Positions 18,067-25,253 of a stretch of DNA of 64,000 nucleotides are shown piece by piece. Location of the stretch: NCBI RefSeq assembly GCF_040096205.1, contig NZ_JBBMFD010000002.1, positions 62,001-126,000 on the forward strand, in the 5' to 3' direction. The notes under the pieces were generated by a model, which was not told the origin of the DNA, ran no database searches, and was given only the letters and a program-made list of their open reading frames with translations. The position numbers and the translations under genes are program-made. The stretch comes from Solibaculum_A intestinale. GTDB taxonomy: Bacteria; Bacillota; Clostridia; Oscillospirales; Acutalibacteraceae. How positions within the stretch are numbered: position 1 is the first letter of the stretch; each line of letters starts with the position of its first letter.

Positions 18067-18360
18067 ATGGAAATGGATATTGGGAAAAAGTATTCCATCG
18101 CAGCGTTGGTCTGCGGCATTTTGGGCATTGTGGGTTCGTTTATTCCGATCGTTACTTATTTTACCTTCATTTTGGCAATCCTCGGCATTGTCTTCGGCGT
18201 AAAGGGCCGTAAGCTAGCGGAACCCGGCAGCACCGGCCTTGCGACTGCCGGTTTCGTGCTTGGCATCATTGGTACCGCCATCGGCGCCATCGGCGTGATC
18301 TGCGCCCTGTGCGCGATTGGTTCTCTGGGCATTCTCGGTGCATACGGCGCGCTTTCCTGA
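18067..18360 (+). CDS. Small DUF4190-like membrane protein
   Basis: 97 residues with two long hydrophobic segments rich in Gly, Ala and Ile (about 10-45 and 60-95) separated by a short basic loop GVKGRKLAEPGS. The G-I-L-G-I-V-G pattern and the loop resemble DUF4190 proteins of Firmicutes, which have no established function. AAAGGAG lies 8 nt before the ATG. It has its own promoter and a strong terminator, so it is a single-gene unit in the cytoplasmic membrane. Confidence 0.8.
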   Translation: MEMDIGKKYSIAALVCGILGIVGSFIPIVTYFTFILAILGIVFGVKGRKLAEPGSTGLATAGFVLGIIGTAIGAIGVICALCAIGSLGILGAYGALS

Positions 18361-18382
18361 CCTGTAAGCAAAGACGTATCGG

Positions 18383-18424
18383 TACCATGCGCTCATAGGA
18401 GCGCATGGTACTTTCTTTTTTTCT
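18383..18424 (+). terminator. Strong terminator after the DUF4190-like gene
   Basis: 12-bp stem (18383-18394 with 18399-18410), loop ATAG, followed by CTTTCTTTTTTTC. Confidence 0.85.
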
Positions 18425-18446
18425 TTGTCAAATAAAGGAGAGAATT

Positions 18447-19265
18447 ATGTTCCCCACCTTTGAGCTCTTTGGAAAAACCATCGGAACTTATATGGTCACT
18501 GCTTTGCTGGGCGTTTTCGCCGCGGGGATTTTTTCCTGCCGGGCGGCGAAAAAACGAGGCTATGACGAAAACGATATGATTGTTCTGCTGCTGGTATCCT
18601 GCATCGGCGTGCTGCTGGGCAGCCACATTCTTTTCGCGCTGACCAACTGGAACGCCCTGCTGGTGTTCTTTACCCATCTTCCAGAGATTATCGCAGCCGG
18701 TGAACTGGTGGACAGCTTTCTGGCGGTCTTCGGCGGTTCGGTGTTTTACGGCGGGCTGCTGGGCGGTATGGCAGCGGGCTTTCTTTACGCGCGCTGCGGC
18801 AAAAAAAAGCTGGACCTTGCTGCCTATACCGACATGGTCGCCCCTGCGGTGCCATTGTTTCACATGTTCGGCCGCATCGGCTGCTTCTTGGGCGGCTGCT
18901 GTTACGGAGTGGAAAGCGACTTTGGGTTTGTTTTCGAGCACAGCCTGGTAGAAGCGGCCAACGGCGTGCGCCGGTTCCCGGTCCAGCTGGTGGAGGCGGG
19001 ATTCAACCTGCTGCTGTTTGCGGCGCTGGCCTGGCTTTTGAAAAAGGGAGTTTGCAAGGGAAAGCTGTTTCTTTTGTACCTGCTTGCCTATTCTGTCATC
19101 CGGTTTGTACTGGAGTTCTGGCGGGGGGACGCTTACCGGGGGTTCCTGTTTGGGGTGTCTACTTCCCAATTGATCAGCATCTTCCTCTTTGCTGCGGCGG
19201 GATGTATCCTGCTTTGGCAGGGACTGCACTCGAGAAGACGGGTGCAGCCGGCGGCGCAAGGGTAA
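18447..19265 (+). CDS. Lgt-like (prolipoprotein diacylglyceryl transferase family) membrane protein
   Basis: 272 residues, about seven membrane helices. Contains FHMFGRIGCFLGGCCYGVE and VIRFVLEFWRGDAYRG, the two most conserved blocks of the Lgt superfamily, but with the cysteine-rich GRIGCFxxGCCYG form instead of GRIGNFxNxE. It is closer to full length than the copy at 7585-8325 (N-terminal TFELFGKTIGTYMVTALLGV resembles Lgt) and could be either the housekeeping Lgt or a paralogue. Expected role: moving diacylglycerol from phosphatidylglycerol to prolipoproteins at the membrane. ATG at 18447 with AAAGGAG upstream. Only the terminator of the gene before lies between them. Confidence 0.8.
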   Translation: MFPTFELFGKTIGTYMVTALLGVFAAGIFSCRAAKKRGYDENDMIVLLLVSCIGVLLGSHILFALTNWNALLVFFTHLPEIIAAGELVDSFLAVFGGSVFYGGLLGGMAAGFLYARCGKKKLDLAAYTDMVAPAVPLFHMFGRIGCFLGGCCYGVESDFGFVFEHSLVEAANGVRRFPVQLVEAGFNLLLFAALAWLLKKGVCKGKLFLLYLLAYSVIRFVLEFWRGDAYRGFLFGVSTSQLISIFLFAAAGCILLWQGLHSRRRVQPAAQG

Positions 19266-19287
19266 AACCCAAAGCCTGCAATGCATT

Positions 19288-19315
19288 AAAAAAGGCCCCC
19301 GCGGGGGCCTTTTTC
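19288..19315. terminator. Terminator after the Lgt-like gene
   Basis: AAAAAGGCCCCC/GGGGGCCTTTTT, symmetrical, so it can work both ways; T5 run on the plus strand. Confidence 0.85.
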
Positions 19316-19449
19316 TTGTGTCAGGAAAGCATGCCGTCCAATGGCAGGAGAGAAGTCGGGCCGTCTCCCGGAAAACCGCATATGCTTCCATCGCTTTTGC
19401 GTTTCCCATGATTCAGCCGGTTTCGGCCATACAGAAAAATACAAAAAAA

Positions 19450-19478
19450 TAGACATTTTTCATGCGGTACGGTATAAT
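19450..19478 (+). promoter_or_regulatory. Promoter of the glycosyltransferase gene
   Basis: TAGACA (19450-19455) and a consensus TATAAT (19473-19478) separated by 17 bp. Confidence 0.7.
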
Positions 19479-19511
19479 GCAACAAGATGGAGAAGAAAGG
19501 GAGGGATTCTT

Positions 19512-21008
19512 TTGTCACAAAACCGCCTATGCAAACGGTATAGCAACGTCATTTTCACCGCCGCCATCCTGCTTTCGGTGGGTGTAATGGTGTCGCTTTG
19601 CTTCAATAACAGCGTTTGGTTTGACGAGGCTTATTCCACCTTTATGGCCCGCCAGAGCTATTGGGGAATCATTGAGCAGAACCTGACCGATGTACATCCG
19701 CCGCTTTATTATTTTGTTCTCAAGCTGGTCACCAGTGTCTTCGGGTATAACCTGCTTGTCATGAAGCTGGTGTCTGTCGCCGGGGTAACGGCGACGATGG
19801 TGCTGGGCGCCACTCTGGTCCGGCGTCGGTTCGGGGACCGGGCGGGCCTTTTGTTTATCCTGCTTTTGCTGTGCGGACCGTGTATGCTGTCCGAATGTGC
19901 GGCGATGGTGCGCATGTATTCCTGGGCCATGTTTTTTGTCACGGCCAGCGGGCTGCTTGCCTATGAAATTTACGAGGCCCCGACGAAGGCGAAGTGGATT
20001 TTCTTTGTTCTTGCCAGCGTCGCGGGGATGTATACCCACACCTATGCCCTGATCGCCATTGGATTCGTGTACCTGTTTTTGCTGATCGCCATGATCCGCA
20101 ACCGAAAGGGCCGGCTGCGGGGATGGATTTTGTGCGCGGCGGCTACCTTTGTACTGTACGCCCCGTGGTTTTTCGTGCTGCTGCGGCAGGTGGGCATGGT
20201 CAGCGGGAACTACTGGATCGCACCTCTCTCTCTTTCCTCCTTTGCGGAGTATGCGAAATTCCTATTTCTGCCGGGCAAACTCTCGGGCAACCCGGCGGCC
20301 GTAAAGGTTTTGGCAATCGCGGCCATGGCCGGCCTTGCGCTGGCTGCGGTTTTGTTTGCGGTATGGTGCGTGCGGGGCGCCTTTTGGAAGAAAAGAAAGA
20401 GGGACTGGGCGGCCCTTCTTGCGCTGGGCGTGTTTTTGCTGCCGGCGGTTCTGGGCATTGGGTTCTCGCTTGCAGTGCGCCCGGTGTTTATCGCCCGCTA
20501 CCTGCTCCCGGGGATCGGGCTGTTTTGGCTGTTTTTCGCCATTGAGGCTTCGCGTCTCAAGAAAGGCTGGCTGGCGGCGTTTCTCTGCTGCGTGCTGCTG
20601 AGCGGAGGGTTAAGCTACAACCAGACCTTCCAGGAGGAATATTTCACGAAAACAGACGAGGCTGTTTCCTATCTGAAGGAAGAGGTCGGGGAAGAGGACG
20701 TGTTTCTTACGAACCTTTTGCAGCTGGGCGAGCAGGGCGGCCCTCTGGCTTACTATTTCCCGGAGCAGGAAAGCTGGTGCTACCAGAACGGGGAGTTTTT
20801 TAAGCATTATACCAACGGCGGCGGCACCGACGTGGTGGTTTCGGAGGATCAGGTGGAAGGGGTAAACGGAACTTTCTGGTATCTGTGCGATCCGAAAAAG
20901 GAGCCCGAAACGGCGTGGTTTACCGACCGGGGCTATACCGTCACCAAAGAGAAAAGCACCGGCATCGACCTGTATTCCTTCGACGTGTACCGCATTGTGA
21001 AAGAATAA
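19512..21008 (+). CDS. GT39/ArnT-like polytopic glycosyltransferase
   Basis: 498 residues from a TTG start (GGGAGG 7 nt upstream); upstream in-frame sequence contains the promoter and cannot be coding. About 10-12 membrane helices and a soluble C-terminal domain from about residue 390. The first outside loop has NSVWFDEAYSTFMAR followed by LTDVHPPLYYFVLKL, the Asp-Glu and DxHPPLYY pattern of dolichyl/polyprenyl-phosphate-mannose-type GT-C glycosyltransferases (PMT_2/DUF2723-like). These use lipid-linked sugars as donors on the outer face of the membrane to modify proteins or envelope lipids. Stands as a single gene; acceptor unknown. Confidence 0.85.
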   Translation: MSQNRLCKRYSNVIFTAAILLSVGVMVSLCFNNSVWFDEAYSTFMARQSYWGIIEQNLTDVHPPLYYFVLKLVTSVFGYNLLVMKLVSVAGVTATMVLGATLVRRRFGDRAGLLFILLLLCGPCMLSECAAMVRMYSWAMFFVTASGLLAYEIYEAPTKAKWIFFVLASVAGMYTHTYALIAIGFVYLFLLIAMIRNRKGRLRGWILCAAATFVLYAPWFFVLLRQVGMVSGNYWIAPLSLSSFAEYAKFLFLPGKLSGNPAAVKVLAIAAMAGLALAAVLFAVWCVRGAFWKKRKRDWAALLALGVFLLPAVLGIGFSLAVRPVFIARYLLPGIGLFWLFFAIEASRLKKGWLAAFLCCVLLSGGLSYNQTFQEEYFTKTDEAVSYLKEEVGEEDVFLTNLLQLGEQGGPLAYYFPEQESWCYQNGEFFKHYTNGGGTDVVVSEDQVEGVNGTFWYLCDPKKEPETAWFTDRGYTVTKEKSTGIDLYSFDVYRIVKE

Positions 21009-21034
21009 AGGCGATTTTTGAGGCGATCGTCCAT

Positions 21035-21064
21035 TGACAGGGGGATTCGCCGCCGGTATAATAA
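21035..21064 (+). promoter_or_regulatory. Promoter of the GH105 operon
   Basis: TTGACA at 21035-21040 with a TATA-rich -10 at about 21058-21064, 17 bp apart. Confidence 0.7.
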
Positions 21065-21079
21065 AACGGAAATGAGAAT

Positions 21080-21110
21080 AGCGGCAGTGTGCAATAATTG
21101 CGCTGCCGCT
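21080..21110 (+). promoter_or_regulatory. Hairpin in the 5' leader of the GH105 gene
   Basis: AGCGGCAG (21080-21087) pairs with CTGCCGCT (21103-21110), with an inner GCAAT/ATTGC pair. No U-tract follows. It sits between promoter and start codon; a regulatory or stabilising role is possible. Confidence 0.45.
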
Positions 21111-21175
21111 TCTTGCTGCATGTATGCGCCGTTACGGACACACGGCAATATGAAAAACACAGGAGGAGAAGACTT

Positions 21176-22219
21176 ATGAAGCTTGTCTACGATCGGGAAG
21201 CGCTTTTGGCCTGCATCGACGCGGTGGTGCGCAAAACCATGACCATGGACCTGACCTGGGACTGGTCCTGCGGAGTGGCCTATTACGGCGTCAGCGAGGC
21301 CTACCGGACCACGGGAAAGGAAGAATACCTGGACATGCTCAAAGCCTGGACCGAGGAATACATCGAGCTGGGCCTTCCGGTCTTTACGGTGAACACCTGC
21401 GCCATGGGCCACGCCATGCTGACGCTTTACGAGGCCACCGGTGACGAAAAGTACTGGAAGATCGTCGAGCAGCAGGTGGATTACCTGGAAAACCACGCCC
21501 TGCGTTTTGGAGATCACGTGCTTCAGCACACCGTCTCCGCCCAGAACGACTTCCCCGAGCAGGCCTGGGCGGATACCCTGTTCATGGCGGCCTTCGTGCT
21601 TTTGCGGGTGGGTATTCTCAAGAAGGACGCCGCGCTCATTGACGACGCCCTTAACCAGTATTACTGGCACATCCAGTACCTCCAAGATCCCAAAACCAGC
21701 CTGTGGTACCATGGGTACAACAACATCAACAAGGATCATATGTCCGGGTTCTATTGGGGCCGTGCCAACGCCTGGGCGGCGTATACCATGTCCCAGGTCA
21801 AGGCGCGCCTGCCTGAGCCTTATCTGTACCCGGCTTATCTGGAGTTGGACAATGCGCTACGCGATCAGCTGGCGGCTCTCAAGCTCTTGCAGACGGAGGA
21901 CGGCCTGTGGCGCACCATTTTAGACGACCCAGAGTCCTATGAGGAGGTTTCCGCCAGCTGCGGCATCGCCGCCGCCATGGTGGTCAACGACAATCCTCTG
22001 CACACCAAGTATGTTCAGCGCGCCCTGGACGGGGTGCTCAAGAACATCACCGAGGACGGGCGGGTGTGCAACGTGTCCGGCGGCACAGCCGTCATGAAGG
22101 ACCGGGACGGGTACCGCAACGTGCCCAAAAAGTGGATGCAGGGCTGGGGCCAGGGCCTGGCGCTTGCTTTCCTGACAGCGGTGCTGGAGGCGGATACCAA
22201 GGAGAGCCGCGCCCTGTAA
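21176..22219 (+). CDS. GH105/GH88-type unsaturated rhamnogalacturonyl/glucuronyl hydrolase
   Basis: 347 residues, the size of YteR/YesR. These (alpha/alpha)6-barrel enzymes remove 4,5-unsaturated uronic acid from the ends of oligosaccharides made by polysaccharide lyases. Asp133 in QAWADTLFMAAF corresponds to the catalytic Asp of YteR; the substrate-binding SGFYWGRANAW block and KKWMQGWGQGLALAF near the C-terminus are also present. No signal peptide, so it is cytoplasmic. AGGAGGAG precedes the ATG at 21176. It is followed after an attenuator-like hairpin by a second (alpha/alpha)6 enzyme, and KduI at 11875 would handle the released keto-deoxyuronate. Confidence 0.92.
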   Translation: MKLVYDREALLACIDAVVRKTMTMDLTWDWSCGVAYYGVSEAYRTTGKEEYLDMLKAWTEEYIELGLPVFTVNTCAMGHAMLTLYEATGDEKYWKIVEQQVDYLENHALRFGDHVLQHTVSAQNDFPEQAWADTLFMAAFVLLRVGILKKDAALIDDALNQYYWHIQYLQDPKTSLWYHGYNNINKDHMSGFYWGRANAWAAYTMSQVKARLPEPYLYPAYLELDNALRDQLAALKLLQTEDGLWRTILDDPESYEEVSASCGIAAAMVVNDNPLHTKYVQRALDGVLKNITEDGRVCNVSGGTAVMKDRDGYRNVPKKWMQGWGQGLALAFLTAVLEADTKESRAL

Positions 22220-22246
22220 GCGACGGCTGCGTTTGTGTGTTGAATC

Positions 22247-22277
22247 GGCGGGGTTTTTAGAAAGCCCCGCCTTTTTC
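22247..22277 (+). terminator. Terminator/attenuator between the two glycosidase genes
   Basis: GGCGGGG (22247-22253) and CCCCGCC (22265-22271) followed by TTTTT. No new promoter was seen between it and the next start, so it may lower expression of the downstream gene. Confidence 0.75.
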
Positions 22278-22302
22278 ATTCTGAGGCGAAGGAGCGACGT
22301 GT

Positions 22303-24153
22303 ATGAAGCAGCTGATCCATCCGGAGGACCCTGCGAAAATGAATTGGATCGAAGGAAATACCCCATGGGGAACGGTAAAATGCCCGGATGGCCTTTCCTG
22401 TACTTACGAATCCGAGAAGAAGGGGGATGCGGTCTTCGAGCGGTTTACCTTTCGCAATGAAACCGATCACGACCTGTTTACTGCCCTCACCGATGTGGCC
22501 GTCTATACCCCCTTCAACGACAACTACGAGGAAGCAGCCGTGTGCATGGAACAACGCTGCCACACCCATATTTGGTGCGCAGACGAGGTCAGCTATGTGA
22601 TGGCCCTGCGTATGGGCGGGAAAGGCCCCCATCTGGGCCTGATGCTGACAAGGGGTTCTCTGGGCGGCTACAGCGTGGAGCGGGACCTGACCAAAAGCAG
22701 CAACGACCGGGGGGATTTTCTCCTTCACCCCACGCCGTTTGCCCTGGCCCCGGGGGAGAGCATGGTTCTCGAATGGGTGCTTTTCTGGCACGAGGGAAAG
22801 GCGGACTTCTATGAGAAGTGCAGGCGATTTCCCAGCTACATCGGCGTTTCTATGGAACGGGCGGTATATTTTGCAGGCGAACCGGTGCGTTTTGCGGTTG
22901 AGCCCGCGGTTTGCTGTACAAAGGAGAACCTGTCGATTACCCGAAACGGCCGGCCGGTACCCTTTCGGATGGAGGGAAACCGGGCGATGGTGGAGGAACC
23001 GGCCGGGGAACCTGGGGAATGGGAGTACCACATCACCGCAAACGGCGTCGCTACCCGGTGCAGCGTCCTGGTGCTGCCCGCCTTCGAGGAGCTGCTATGG
23101 GCTAGGTGCCGCTTTCTTGTTAATAAGCAGCAGTACCGCCGGGAGGGAAGCCGCTTGGACGGCGCCTTCCTTATCTACGACAACGAGGAACATTGCCTTC
23201 ATTACGATCCCGGCTACGACCACAATGGGGGCCGGGAACGGGTGTGCATGGGGATTTTGCTGGCTGCCTTTTTGCAGCGGCATGAGGACCGGCAGATGGA
23301 GGAAAGCCTGGAGCGGTATCTGGCTTATGTCTACCGGGAGCTTTACGACGCGGATACCGGCGAAGTGTTCAACGACGCCGGGCGGGATAACCACTATTTC
23401 CGCCTTTATAACTACCCCTGGATGGCTCTGTTTTTCCTGGAGGTATATGGGCTCAAAGGACAGCGCCGGTACCTGAAAGACGCGGTAAGGATTCTCAGAG
23501 CCTTTTATGAAAAAGGCGGAAAAGCGTTCTACGCCATCGAAGTGCCGGTCGGGCAGACCCTTCGCTGCCTGAAACGGGAGGGGATGGAGGAGGAGTACCG
23601 GGAGCTTCTGGCCCGCTTTCGGGAGCATGCGGCCTTTTTGATGGAGCGGGGAACCGACTATCCTGCCCACGAGGTGAATTATGAGCAGAGCATCGTGGCC
23701 CCTGCTGCGAATCTGCTCTTTGAGCTCTGCGAAGTCACGGGTGATATGAACTATTTCATGGCTGCCAAGCGGCAGCTCGCGGTATTGGAGCTCTTTAACG
23801 GCCGCCAGCCCGACTATCACCTGTTCGAGACGGCCATCCGCCATTGGGATGGGTACTGGTTTGGAAAGAACCGGATGTACGGAGATACCTTCCCCCATTA
23901 CTGGAGCTATCTGACCGGCAAAGCGTATGCCCACTACGCGTCGGCCAGCGGGGAAAAGGACTATGAGGAAAAAGCGGAGGCATCCTTCAGGGGTGTGCTC
24001 AGCCTCATTTCTTCCGACGGCAGCGCCTCCTGCGCCATGGTGTACCCGGTCACGGTCAACGGGCAAAAGAGCGTCGGGTACGACCCCTGGGCCAACGACC
24101 AGGACTGGGGGCTCTATGCCATGCTGCGCCGCCGGCGGACAAAGAAAATCTAA
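22303..24153 (+). CDS. Putative six-hairpin (alpha/alpha)6 glycoside hydrolase
   Basis: 616 residues without a signal peptide. The N-terminal ~270 residues look like beta-sandwich domains (TFRNETDHDLFTALTDVAVY, an Ig-like segment around 180-260), and the remainder has the repeated aromatic helix pairs of a six-hairpin glycosidase (LYNYPWMALFFLEVYGLKGQ, EVNYEQSIVAPAANLLFELC, DTFPHYWSYLTGKAYAHYAS). It belongs with cytoplasmic enzymes acting on uronic-acid-containing oligosaccharides, judged by the GH105 gene in front, but the exact family and substrate were not recognised. Good GAAGGAG site 7 nt before the ATG. Confidence 0.7.
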   Translation: MKQLIHPEDPAKMNWIEGNTPWGTVKCPDGLSCTYESEKKGDAVFERFTFRNETDHDLFTALTDVAVYTPFNDNYEEAAVCMEQRCHTHIWCADEVSYVMALRMGGKGPHLGLMLTRGSLGGYSVERDLTKSSNDRGDFLLHPTPFALAPGESMVLEWVLFWHEGKADFYEKCRRFPSYIGVSMERAVYFAGEPVRFAVEPAVCCTKENLSITRNGRPVPFRMEGNRAMVEEPAGEPGEWEYHITANGVATRCSVLVLPAFEELLWARCRFLVNKQQYRREGSRLDGAFLIYDNEEHCLHYDPGYDHNGGRERVCMGILLAAFLQRHEDRQMEESLERYLAYVYRELYDADTGEVFNDAGRDNHYFRLYNYPWMALFFLEVYGLKGQRRYLKDAVRILRAFYEKGGKAFYAIEVPVGQTLRCLKREGMEEEYRELLARFREHAAFLMERGTDYPAHEVNYEQSIVAPAANLLFELCEVTGDMNYFMAAKRQLAVLELFNGRQPDYHLFETAIRHWDGYWFGKNRMYGDTFPHYWSYLTGKAYAHYASASGEKDYEEKAEASFRGVLSLISSDGSASCAMVYPVTVNGQKSVGYDPWANDQDWGLYAMLRRRRTKKI

Positions 24154-24187
24154 ACAAGCGTTCGGCAGCCCGATGGCGCCGCTGTAC

Positions 24188-24236
24188 AGAAAAGCCTTCC
24201 GGTCACGGTTTTATCACCGCGCCGGAGGGCTTCTCT
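24188..24236 (+). terminator. Terminator-like hairpin after the glycosidase operon
   Basis: AGAAAAGCCTTCCGG (24188-24202) pairs largely with CCGGAGGGCTTCTCT (24222-24236); the T-run is poor. The rest of 24237-24470 has a TATACT -10 box at 24331-24336, probably for the flavodoxin gene, and no other gene. Confidence 0.5.
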
Positions 24237-24470
24237 GCATTCCAGGCGTTGCGCATGGACAGGGCTTTTATGCGAAAAAAATAGGGAGATTTCATGGAAT
24301 TATCGTCTTTCAATACCAGACTTTTTTGTGTATACTAAAAGAAATTCGGCAGGCGTAACAAAAGCGAAGCGTTTGGCTGCGGCGTCAAACGCATTTGGCC
24401 GCCCGGTGAGAAACACCTGAACCGGCCCCTGTCGTGAAATGAAAAAGCGGAAGGGGCAGTTGGGGGGAAT

Positions 24471-25010
24471 ATGAGTATTTTTAAGGAGAACGCGTGTCTG
24501 GCGGCCTATTTTTCCAGAGCGGGGGATCATTACATTGGAGAAAAATTTGTGGACCTGCCGGCGGGTAATACCGAAACGGTGGCAAAGTGGATTGGCGGTT
24601 ACACGGGGGCGCGCGAGTTTCGCATAGAGCCGGTAACGCCCTATCCGATTGACCTGCGAAAGACGGCTTATATGGCCCAGCGGGAGCTGTACGCGGACGC
24701 CAGGCCCAAGCTTGCCGGGCATCTAGATCACATGGGGGAATACGCCGTTGTGTTCCTTGGCTTTCCGATCTGGTGGGAGAGTCTTCCCATGCCGGCGGTT
24801 TCCTTCTTGGAACGCTACGACTTTTCAAACAAAACCTTGATCCCCTTCTGTACCCACGAGGGCTCCGGCTTCGGCCAAAGCGAACATATCATTCGGATTC
24901 ACTGCCCTGAGGCGAAGCTGCTGCCGGGCTTGGCGGTTCACGCAAGCGAGGTGCAGACGGCGCAGGACCAGGTGCTGCGCTGGCTGAAAGAGACCGAGGG
25001 CCTTCTTTAA
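24471..25010 (+). CDS. Flavodoxin-family protein
   Basis: 179 residues. The flavodoxin-like fold is suggested by an N-terminal CLAAYFSRAGDHY strand-loop (phosphate loop), the central AVVFLGFPIWWESLPMPAVS, which holds the conserved aromatic FMN contact, and the LIPFCTHEGSGFGQS block. These are typical of clostridial Flavodoxin_4 proteins that carry electrons or act as quinone/flavin reductases. A poly-G Shine-Dalgarno precedes the ATG. Stands alone between two promoters; redox partner unknown. Confidence 0.85.
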   Translation: MSIFKENACLAAYFSRAGDHYIGEKFVDLPAGNTETVAKWIGGYTGAREFRIEPVTPYPIDLRKTAYMAQRELYADARPKLAGHLDHMGEYAVVFLGFPIWWESLPMPAVSFLERYDFSNKTLIPFCTHEGSGFGQSEHIIRIHCPEAKLLPGLAVHASEVQTAQDQVLRWLKETEGLL

Positions 25011-25201
25011 AAACCATCGCCTAGGCAGAGAGAAAACGAGGAAGCAAACTTGCCGCAAGCAGAACAAGACATAAAGTACCGCCGAGAGTTTGCCGGCGTG
25101 GCGGACGGCGGCTGCATCGCGCGAAGGGAGAAGCGGCAATCGCCCGGTATAGAACATGGAAAAAACCATCCCGGCATATGGAATACTCTTGAACCTTTTT
25201 A

Positions 25202-25230
25202 TTGAAATACAAAAAGAATTGTGATATTCT
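25202..25230 (+). promoter_or_regulatory. Promoter of the secreted mosaic protein gene
   Basis: TTGAAA (25202-25207) and TATTCT (25225-25230), 17 bp apart, 23 nt before the GTG start. Confidence 0.6.
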
Positions 25231-25253
25231 AGAAATAATAGGGAGGGGATTTT

